DNA of 64,000 nt from Echinarachnius parma. Lineage: Eukaryota; Echinodermata; Echinoidea; Clypeasteroida; Echinarachniidae. How positions within the stretch are numbered: the first letter of the stretch is position 1; each line of letters begins with the position of its first letter. Of this stretch, positions 26,901-38,900 are shown in pieces. The position numbers and the translations under genes were made by a program. A model generated the notes under the pieces. That model saw only the letters and a list, made by a program, of their open reading frames with translations. It did not search any database and was not told the DNA's origin. The stretch lies in NCBI GenBank assembly GCA_037951105.1, contig JBAMJV010008827.1:1-64000 (forward strand). The letters are read 5' to 3'.

Positions 26901-29900
26901 TATTTATATTTATATTTATGTCATATTTTTCTGGTGTTGTTCCAGTTACAGAATAAATGTAAAGTTTTCTTTTCGTTGCAATCTTATTAGATATCAAGGT
27001 GGGTAGTTGAAAAGATGAATTGAAATTAAAGAAAAGTGGTATAAGATATTTATATCAGTTGGAAAATGCAACAGTGTCATTATACATTTTTTTGTTTGCA
27101 CATCACAAATGAATGTCTATTCATCAATGCAGTAACAAATGGGTGCAAGATAAGTGCACTGTTCACGTATTCAATCAATTACTTCCGTGATATATTCAAG
27201 AGTAAGAGCACTCGTGTTACAAATTACTGTTCAAAGCAGTAATAATAAAGATTTATTTAGAAGTGACGAAATAGGATTTAGAGTACTCAAGTAGAAATAA
27301 ATGAGCTCATACATCTGAAAGTTTCTGCTATTTTGTTGCAAAAGTGCAGGACATGATGATTGTGGGATTTTTTTTGTTGATAAATTTTCTTTATGAATTA
27401 TTTTTCAAATACTATCTTATGAAGATGTGAACAGGTTTTTGAAATTTTATTTGATATGTTTTGTTTATGTTCATTTCTAACTACATAAAAACTATGATTA
27501 TCATGGTTATTATCATGATTAGTAGTAGAAGTAGCTGCAGTAGTAGTTGCAGTAGTAGTAGAAGTAGTAGTAGTAAAAGTAGCAGTAGCAGCAGCAGCAG
27601 TAGCAGAAGTATCAGTGGTAGAATTAGTTGTATTTAAGCAATTTTATAATTATTATGTATTTTTAATTTATTTTGTATCATAATTTGTTATGGAACCTTA
27701 TATTTTACTGTAATATCATTAATATCATCTCATTTACTACCCCTTCCCCCGTTAACAGAGGTAGCACGCCTGTCATTCAATGGTAACCAGTTCATGCGCA
27801 TCACGGTGCCGGCCAACTCACGCAGCAAGGTGGAGGACATCTTCCTGCGCTTCCGCACCCGCTACCCCGACGGTCTCCTCGTCGCCACCTCCTCCAACAC
27901 CGTCATCGACGTACTGATGCTGGAGTTGTCGCGGGGCGTCATCCACGTGACGACCAACTACGGGCTCGGTCAGACGAAGATTACCGCTGGACACAGTCTG
28001 GATGATAACAAGTGGCATGCGGTCCATGTCCGGCGGCAAGATGACCGACTCATGGTCACCGTTGACCAGACAGATAGAGCAGAAGGTAAGAACGAACATG
28101 TTATAATTCAAATATAATATATCGATATGTAAATTCTATCATTTATCACATATATATATTATCATTGTATAATTTCATAGATATTCCTATATTTATTCAT
28201 TTTTTTATTAGTATTGGATAAGCAGAAATCATATTTAAAATCTTATTCACTCCCTCATCTGAGTACACTGGGATTGCATTTTAATACATATATTATTTCT
28301 ATGCTTACCAAAACATTTGATTATATAATTCCATATTATATAAATATATAAATTCATTTTTAAAACCCTTTCTTTAAAAAAAAAATATACCCTTTCTTTC
28401 TGTCTTTCTGTACATATAACTTATTCAAATTCAAACTCTATACAAATTTGTATCAAAGTTATATTTTTTTAGGGGGTATTTATAAAGTATTTTTCAATAT
28501 TTATGGAAGGTCCTGTCAAAACCTTGTAGCTGAAATTTTGTATAAAACCCTGTCCAAAGATATTCTGATATAACACTGAGGCTAAACTGAAACAAGATGA
28601 CGCTAATCATTATCAAATGCTAATCATCTGAATTATGTTTTCAAAATTACATTTTCATGATAACACCAATCAAAAATTCACTATCATCACTTGGAATACC
28701 CTCCACTTATTTAATTTATTCATATTTTTGTTCGAACTACTAAACAATTGATAACCACCAATGTTTCTCCATTCACGCCATCAAATGTTACCTGGAATTA
28801 TAATTGTGCATATATATACATGTATATATGTTGATGTTGTATGATCTTACGTTCTGTACCTGTTTTCTATATCTCCAATAACCTGTGAACTATATTGCTG
28901 TCAACATATATATATCAGAATGGCCCAACCATATCCCCGCATCTTACCCCCAGTTATTGTGCCATCTAGATGTACTCAATACATATATATTCATGATATA
29001 TTTATATCCTCTCGTATACATCAACATATTGTGATACAGTGGGTGAATTGTTGTTGATTGAAATGATATATCATTGATTTTTTTACATTTTAAGATTCTT
29101 AGTTATATCACTGGATGAAACATTTCAAGATTTGAAAATTGTATCGATGAATGAAATCACTTCAATGGTTGAAATTTAAACTGGCGAATGAAACCATCTC
29201 AACATTTCAAAAACTATATCATTGAATGGATGGTTTCACTGAACGTGGACATTTTGACTAAAATCTCATAAATGTTTATAATCATCAACATTGTAGATAA
29301 TATTAGGTGCCTCTATGAATGTAAACTGGACGAAATTGTGACCGGATATAGCAAAAACCCGCCACTTGTCGGTAATTATGTTGTGTAGTTTTGGGCTTCC
29401 AAAGTTGAAAATTGGACCCAGGGGCAAAATGAACATAACTAGCAAGATAAACTTTTGCTCTTTATCATGCACAATAAATCAACTTGAAATACTAATCCAT
29501 TGCAAAGTTATTTACGAGTTTGTAAAAACAATTCTGCATGGTTTTAACAGTGATAGTAATATTTGAAATGATGATATCTCAGTTTCCACTCAACGTATTA
29601 TGAGAAATAAAAATTATCATATCTCTGCCAAGTATTATCCAAATTAAATGAAATAGGTATCAAATTAAAGCTGATGAATCACCCTTTCAAATGATATAAG
29701 TCTCAAATTTGATTTTTGCCAACAAGTGGTGGGTTTTTATGTAGACGGTCACAATTATGTTTTATCTCTAAACTTCAAGAGGATCACTGAACCTTTCATA
29801 TTTTTGTATTCATGTCAAATTATTTTCTGTTAATATGTATTGTGTATCAAATGTTCTGTATAATGTACTAACACATTTTTGTCAAGTTTAGTGTCAGTAT

Positions 29901-32900
29901 TACTAACACATTGGCAGCATTATTTCCCACATTGAACTCACGCAGAAAATCTTACATTTTTATTAACACTTTTATTTGTTCTATCTACATCATATGTCAA
30001 GCTAGTGACAAGAAAGTTAGTCTGAAAAAGAACGAGAAATTAAAATGGAAACTTTGTCATGAAATAAAGTTTTCAAAGTGGGAACGAAAGCTGTAATAGC
30101 TATAGATACGTAAACCAATATTCAAAGCTATCACATGATGCTTATTATAATTATTTCTTATCTTCTTATCGCAAAACAAAAACATGTATACAGTGTCGAT
30201 GCCTCCCACGACCATAAGCTCTAATGGTGAGATAAAGGAGAAGAAAAATCCACCCCCTTTTGGTTCGATTTTAGTTGTTTTGACAATTTTGAATGATATT
30301 TTATCTGGTATGTTTTTAATTTCTGAAGAGGCATGAGAACTCCTTTGATTCTTTTAATCAATCTTTTTTTATTGATCATTTATTTCTTTTATCTCTTCAT
30401 ATTTTGAATGACAGAGATCTTATGGTTGTGACATATATATCACTAATTAATACTTTGCTTGTATATAACTTAATTATTTTTCCCACAGACTCGAAAATGA
30501 AAAAAAAATGAGAATGACGTTAACACACTCACATTTATAGAGCACTGAATATGATCACACTTTCACACAGTTATGATAACATGGCACACACTGCATGAAA
30601 AGCATGGTTTCACCAAACTTGCTTACTTCAATCTTATCTTATTCTAACACTTATCTTTTGCATGTTCTGCCTTGCTGCATGCCATTGCTTTTAGTGCTTA
30701 TATGTCTTTCTTCTTTCTCTGTTATAACATGTATTATAGCATCTCAAATTGCATATTTTTTTTTATCTTAACACTTTTTCAGGCCCAAGGCATGTCTTGT
30801 CATAACTTAGCATATAGCTGACACCTAACTTTTACTAACCTTACTAACACAAAAGGGGACCTTTTCCCATGTTGCCTTCAAAACTAACACTATACATACG
30901 AGCATGCTGTTTGATGCAGATTTATAATGCAGTAACTTTGGTTCAACATTTACTGATACATATTAATGTACATACCGATGCAGTTATTCAATTTAACAAA
31001 TGGTTTATTTTGTTTGATGTTATGAAGACTACTTTTTACAAATTATATACAATAGTTATGAACTTTATAAACGTGTGTATATAGTATTCCCGTCTCGTAC
31101 AATATAGAGATATATTCTTGCTAATCAAACTTAATCTTCTAAATTACAAATGCAAACTATCCAATATTATAATTATTTACACTCCTTTGGATGTGATATA
31201 TTTTAATGGATATTCAGAAATGGTTTATGATATCACAATCTGAATAAACAAAATAAGCCTTGTATAAGACCTTTTCTATTTTCTAAATATCCAAATTGTA
31301 TGCTGCCCTCCAATACAAAATCTATGACTGTTCTTACAATCTGGTTTTCCTAGAAATCAGTGATCTAACTCTCCAGCCTTCATTCAACTTCTCTTTAAGT
31401 TAGCAATCTCTTTTTGAACGAAAAAATTTGTATTTTAGATATTGCTAGCCATTCATATTTTCTGGTTAATGCCATGGTTCCTTCTTTTAGATATTTGTCC
31501 ATGTAATCTGCAAAAATCAAGCATCTCATCAGCTTATTGATTTCTTACTGTGAAAATTTTGATCTGTGTGTGTTATTAACAAGAATTCAAATTTTAAGTA
31601 ATTCTATATCCAAGATATATCTCCCAAAATTGCTTTCATATACTTTTTCCAATAACTCTACAGGTTTATTTGCTAATTTTTTTCTTCTTTTTTTTCTTCT
31701 TTTGGGTGGGGGGGGGGGGGGGGGAATATACTGTACCCAAAATTTAGCAAAGGATTTGACTGAAGTCCAATCGTGCAAAATGAAAACAAAAACAAAAACA
31801 AAACTTACATCTAAAATGTGTTTAAATAAAACCCTTGTCAAAGAGATATTGCATTTCCCATTATACATTATATGCCATTTTCCCGTGGTGAATGGGTTAA
31901 AATTACTCAGAAGGCAACTTAATTTGGTATTATATATACATATACAATATAGCAGAACATGCATATTCTCCATAGATCCTAGACTCCAGCCAAATTTATT
32001 TTAGGGACCAAACCCAAATGGATTAAGAGTAAAAGTCAAGTTTGATAGATGAAAAACACGTCAAACACACACAATTATCTTAGCTTGTATAATTATACTT
32101 GAAGAGATGCTACGAGTTGATGACGAGTTAATGGTAGGGTTATCTAATAGAAGGAACCAGATCTCACAAACTTCTTATTTTCTCTCTCTCATATTTGCAC
32201 TCATATTTTTCTTCCACCATGCTCCTGCCTGCCTCTCATCATGGCCTCTTGACCCATGACCTTTGACCTTTCTCTCTCTCTCCCTGTCTCTCTTCCTCCT
32301 TCTATCTGTGTCTCTCTTTCTATCTGTTTTTCTGTCTTTCTATCTATCATTCTCTTTCTTTATATCTTTTTTCTGTCTTTCTATCTATCATTCTCATCCC
32401 TATCTTTCCATTGTTTTCTTTCAACATCTTCCTTTTCATATCTCTCTTATCTTTTTATTTCATTATCTCACTTTCCTCACTCTCCCGACTATCTCTAATT
32501 TTGGGATCTTCCTCTCTCACATTCACCTTCACAATTCACCTATGACCTTTGACCTCTCAACCTTGGCACGCTCTAAATCTCTCTCATGTTGTCTCCGGGG
32601 AAACAATCTACACTTCCAGCCTTTAACATAACGTACGGAGGTGAGTATGGGTACCGCTGCTGGACCAACTTTCATTCGATCACTCCGCTCATGAATACAT
32701 GATTCATTCTTTTTTGCCATTCTGTCATTCTCTTACTCTGGAATTCCTACATATATTCTTTTTGCAAGTCTGTCATTCTTTCACTCATGAATTAATTTGT
32801 TCTGTTTGCATCTCTATCATTCTTTCACTCTGGAATTCATTCGTTCTTTTGGCTGCTCTCTGTCATTCTTTGTTTGAGCTTTGCCATGCGATAACTCTCT

Positions 32901-35900
32901 ATCTTCCTCTCTCATTTGTTCACAACCAAGTTAGCATTTTCACCTTTAGGCAGTCTTTCCCCACAATTCTTATTCAATTTATATCATCATCTTTTTGTAT
33001 GTGTGGCTTTCTTCCAGCTCTTTTTACTTCACTCTAATTCCAAATTTCTCTGTAGTACTGTTTCTGATTCCCTCTTTAACTTGTTATGTTATTCTTCTGC
33101 TTTTTTCATTCATGAAATATTTTTTCTTTGAACAGAAGTGAGCAGCCGCCCAATTCAGCTTAATATTGCTGGAATGCTTTCATCAATCTTGCAAATTGAT
33201 AATAATGACTTCTTATTCTAAAAATAGCACAACCTTTCATTTACTTTGTAGTATTTGTTCAACAATTTTCAGCAACAATTTTGCATGCTCACTTCGACAC
33301 AATCAGATTCTATTTGTCACACATTGTTAACAATATTTTCCACTACTTTATAAAACTTTGAATGAATATGACTTTCCTCTTTAGAAAAATTCACATTTAG
33401 GCACAGTCTAGACACCTGACGCACTGCATGCTAACAATGATTAATATCAAACACAAACAGGAAGTGTCATTTGTAGTGAAGTATTTTATAAAGATTCTAA
33501 ACTATTAATTCCATATATGATGTAAAATTTGACTTCTGAATACACAGTGAGTGAGACCTTCCAAAGTGGAGTGCTCGACTACCACTACATCGTGGTTGGT
33601 GGACTGACAGATCGAGAAAACATCGCTGATGCCCCGAAGAACTTTGTCGGTCACATGGAGCAGTTCCTGTACAACAGCCAGCCGTACTTTGACATGGCCC
33701 GTGCACGGCCGCTGTCCAACGTGGAGCTCAACGCCACGTTCGGTGAAACCATGAGCCAGAGGCCCATCCTCAACCCCTTCACGTTCAGAACAAAGGAGGT
33801 CTACGCCCAGCTGGAGACCCCCAACTCCTACCCCGCCCTGACCCTCTTCTTCCACTTCAAGACCACGGAGCCAAACGGCCTGCTCCTGTTTAGCGAGGGT
33901 GGAGAGACAGACTTCATCTCGGTGGGGCTGATCGGAGGGCAGATCCAGTATGCCTTCAACATGGGGGCGGGGCCTGTGAAGCTGCACGCGAACTCCGCGC
34001 ACATACTCAACGACAACAAGTGGCACGAGGTGTCGATATCACGAGACAGTCGGGATAGGCATGTCCTACAGGTGGATGACGTTACGAGCATCGCGAGGCC
34101 GTCAGCCAAAGCAAGACATCTGGACCTGACAGAGAACCTGTATGTGGGCGGGGTGGAGCGACGCAACTACCCCCTCCTGCCGGACTACGTGGAGGCCAGG
34201 GTTGGTTTCCAGGGATGCTTCGCGTCTCTAGAAATCAACGGGCGCAAGAAGGATCTGTATGACACGGCACTGAGTATTGAGAACAACAAGGACGACCTGG
34301 CAAGGGGATGTGAAGGTGAGGATAAATGCCATAAATTGTTTGCCATGTAATTTTTAGTATGAGGAAGGGAAAGTTATTAGTGATTGAACATATGTTACAA
34401 CAGTTGCAAGCCTGTATAAATTCAACTACATATTAACCTTTGTTCAAAGAAATAAAAAAAATGTTTGGACAAAGTACGAGTTGGCAAGAAATTCTGTCTT
34501 GCAATGTAGCGCAAAGTTTGTTTGCGTTGGTTATCCTGGACTGATTGCTACTAGATCCACTCTTGATTCGTTGGGATAAGGAAGATATATAGCAACGGTA
34601 CATGTGTATGCTCATCTCCCTTGACATCTGTTAGCAAGAATACTCTTCGTATTTAACCTGTTCCCTTCAAGATTCTGAAATCCCCATAGACTGTGTACAT
34701 AGCCAACCAGGATCCTGTAGGCAAGGTTTAAACCTTGATCAGAGTAAATGCTAGCATACTTGTCAGCAAGAATGCTCTTCACAATAAGGATAAGGAAGAT
34801 ATATAGCAACGGTACATGTGTATGCTCATCTCCCTTGACATCTGTTAGCAAGAATACTCTTCGTATTTAACCTGTTCCCTTCAAATTTCTGATATCCCCA
34901 TAGACTTTGTACATAGCCCACCAGGTTCTTGTAGGCAACGGGTTAACTCTGATTGGAGGAAATTAATAAAGCATACTTGAATAAAAATGTAAAGGGCATA
35001 CAAACATGTATAGTCCTTGGGCAAGTTAACAAGCTGTTGCAGACAAGGCTGTTCGGAATATCAAGTGTTTTCATATGTGGTATATATATAGCTGGACAAT
35101 CTATTAACCCTGATCCTAAGAAATGTAAAGCACACTGGTGCAAAGTATTGAATTCTAGGTGCATGCAGCCGAGCAGGTCTGTTTGCAATAGCGTGAAGTC
35201 TTGTTTGTGATGTTATCCCGAGCCGGTAATCCAAACCAGACAGACCCGATGCAACCAGGGACTGTCAGGGAATTGCGACGATTGAGTGAACCAGGCTTGC
35301 TGGTGTCACATGATCACCCCTGTCACATGTTGTACTGTCACATGATCCCTCCTGTCACATAGCGCAATGTCACCTGAGAGGCAGAGATTTGAGTGTTGTG
35401 GGGCTCGGTTAGGGCTGATAAAAATTGTATCATTTGCTGTACAAGGCCTCGACGCTAACTTTGTTATCTTCTGGCTCGTTCGGGCATGTACAAATCATAA
35501 ATGTTCCAATTTGACTTGCCCGCGCTTACTTCTAGATGAGATTGACGCTAACTTTGTTATCTTCTGGCCCGTTCGGGCATGTACAAATCATAAATGTTCC
35601 AATTTTACTTGCCCGCTTTACTTCTAGATGAGATTTAAACGTAAGGAATTACATACTATTCATGTTGTTGAACAGAAATGTCAGTTGCCTATAATAGTAG
35701 ACCATTTATGAAATATTACATGCCCAACATGAGTTTTTACTTGTCCCAGGCAGTTTGGAAACTGCTGGTGTTGAGCCCTGGCTGTAATATATGAAATGTA
35801 GGTAGAACAAGTAGAGGAAGAGAGATTTAAGCGTGCTGTGGGGCTATATTATAGGAAAGGGCTGTTTAAAATTCTTCTATTTGCCATACTATTTAGAAAT

Positions 35901-38900
35901 ACAAGAAAAACAAATGAAGATCTAAGCACAGATTTGATTGTTGTGGGGCACCATGCAGTAGGGCTGTTCAAATGTCTACCATTTGCTGTACTATGCAAAC
36001 AGAACAAATAGAGACGCACAGATTTACATGTTGCAGGACCTAGGAAGGGCCGTTCAAAATTCTGCAATTTAGAAATTCAGGCAGAGCAAATAAAGAAGGA
36101 CAGGATTTGAGTGTTGTGGGGCTCGGGTAGGGCTGTTTGAAATTGCATCCGTTGTACTTCAGTGCTCTTGGCTTCTCGTGTTAAAGGGATTTATATATGA
36201 TTTGATCAATCATTTTAGATATTTTCAAAGGAAATTTTCTCCACTTGATTGCATATTCCTGTTAAAAGTGTTTTAAAATGCTGTGCAAAAGCCTGCCCAA
36301 TTAAGCAGAGACTAGTGTATTATAACATCAGGCAGAGCTGATAGAGAAGCATAGATTTGAATGTTGTACGGCTCGGGTAGGACTGTTCATAATTAAACCT
36401 TGTGATATATACTACTTAGAGCAGGCATAGCAAAGCAGGCAGCACAAATATAGTGCGTGATAATCCACCCATTTCATTTTTAATATGTTCATATCTTCCT
36501 TTGATATATATTAAAGGGAATTTAATGGGAAAAGGGACATATTTCTCTGCTGATGGTTGGTTTATCTGCATTTTATCCCTTTTATAACCTTTGCATATAC
36601 CTTTGCATTGTGCTGTATGTATTACATGTTTTCCACATATTAATGTTGGCAATTACATAATATTGGAAGGTTGAAGAACAAAATAATATTGAAACTTGTA
36701 TCATATAATAGTGACTGGGGTAATAACATTGTTGTTAAGTGCTTAGATATAGATGCTCATCACATTAAGTGCCATGAAGATAAAAGTTTGTCATTGTAAT
36801 TAATTGATTGGTATCACTTTTTGTTTTTATTATTTCAACAGCTGCTGGTGATCTCTGTGCCTCAGACGTATGTGCAAATGGAGGAATATGTGTGCCTGGC
36901 TGGAACAGCTACAGCTGTGACTGCCGCATGACCAGCTTTACAGGGGCTAACTGCTCAGAAGGTAAGGGGATCTGGACCAGACGTACATTAGGTCCATTGA
37001 TAGGTGTAGGGTTGAGATCTATTGGTATAGGTTCTAGTTTGAAGACTGGGATAGTGGATTTATCTATGTGCCTGGCTGGAATAGCTACAGCTGCGACTGC
37101 CGCATGACCAGCTTTACAGGGGCTAACTGCTCAGAAGGTAAGGGGATCTGGACCAGGTGTAGATCCATTGATAGGTGTAGGGTTGAGGTATATTGGTATA
37201 GGTTCTAGTTGGAAGTCTGGGATAGTAGATTTATCTATGTGCCAGGGTGGAATAGCTACAGCTGCGACTGCCGCATGACCAGCTTCACAGGGGCTAACTG
37301 CTCAGAAAGGGGATCTGGACCAGGTGTAGGTCCATTGATAGGTGTAGGGTTGAGGTATATTGGTATAGGTTCTAGTTTGAAGACTGGGATAGTGGATTTA
37401 TCTATGTGCCTGGCTGGAATAGCTACAGCTGAGACTGCCGCATGACCAGCTCAGAAGGTGAGTTGATCTGGAATATACATTATGTCCAGGGCAAAACAAG
37501 TGATTTGTTGGTTGATTTGTTAACAGATCGGATTTTCAATTGCAATTATTTAGTCTGGGACATCACTGATATTAACAAGGGAGTCTAAAAGAGTATTTTG
37601 TAGACCACTGCACAATCAAACCTCTCCCAAAAGCTTTGGTAGTTCCATTTGCATTTTCAATATTACATAGGCCCTGGAGTACTTCAGAAATAATTTTATT
37701 GGAAGAAACACTTTGTTGATACTTAAAAGAGGTTATCAAGCAATCAGATTGATACATCAGACCCACATTCAAAGTTTGTTTTAATTTTATTTATTCTGGC
37801 ACTATGTATACTAAGAGAAGAGTTTGATTTATGTGAAAGAAGCAGCACAAATAACTAACAGAGGAACTCTTTTTTTTTATTTGCTTTCAGATCATCTAAC
37901 ACACCATCACTTCTTCTCAAACTTGATTGATGAAAAAGGAGATGGCCTTTTTACTATAATATGTCATAGAATATAACAACAAAATCAATTTTTTTCTTCT
38001 TCTTCTCCAGTGAGTGTTGCATTCAAGTATGGATCCGGTGGTGGATTGATTTCATTGGCTCTTCCCGAGACCCAGTGGTTACGTACGGATCATGACGACT
38101 TCAGTCTAGGTGTGTCGACCAGATCGACCAATGCAATCCTCGCTCGAATCGACAGTGCCACGTCGGATGACTACATAGAGATGGAACTGGTAAGATATTA
38201 AAACTGACCCAAACTAGCATCCCATTCATACTTGCGTCTAGCACTGGCTCGGCACTGGCTTAACCCCAAGGTGAATGGCTCTTTGCATCTCCTTTTAACC
38301 TGTTCACTTCGAGATTCTGAAATCCCCATAGACTTTGTACATAGCCCACCCGGTTCCCGTAAGCAACGGGTTAACAGTTATAGTACCCGCTTGTTCCCCA
38401 GATTCTGGGGAATGGCTATTTGTAAACAATGTACAAATTTGGGTCAGCTATCAGCAGATTCACCTACTGCATCAATATATTTTTTTATATTTTCACACAA
38501 GGCAAAACAGCCTGTTTAACTAAAAAAGTTACCTATGCTTATTCTATATATATATATATATAGCTCATATATACCCTATAGTTGAGAACTGTTGAACATT
38601 TGCAGTTCACCACCATACTTTTTAATCACACAATATGTGTGATATCTCCTGATGAAGATCATCATCTATTTTCTATGTCTTTTCCAACCACTAGGTAAAT
38701 GGCTACTTGTGGACGATGTACAACTTTGGGTCAGCGGATCATTCAATCAGTGATGATCGATGCCTACCGTATCGGACACTACCATGTAATACAATTCTCT
38801 CGAAATCAACATTTGTACTTGGTTATTAAACATTCATAAAGGACATTGTCTCCCTTTTTTTTTTATTCCAATAAACTTCAGGTAAATGGCTATTTGTGGA

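Noticed and set aside
31537-32004. 155-codon open frame on the + strand
   Set aside because: Runs through a poly-T and a poly-G tract ([10 protein letters not shown]); low complexity, and overlaps a TTAA-type relic.
32256-32631. Overlapping Ser/Leu/Phe-rich open frames
   Set aside because: Products of the TC-rich tract, not proteins.
33505-34026. 173-codon open frame on the - strand
   Set aside because: Shadow of the large neurexin LNS4/LNS5 exon, which is GC-rich and open on both strands.
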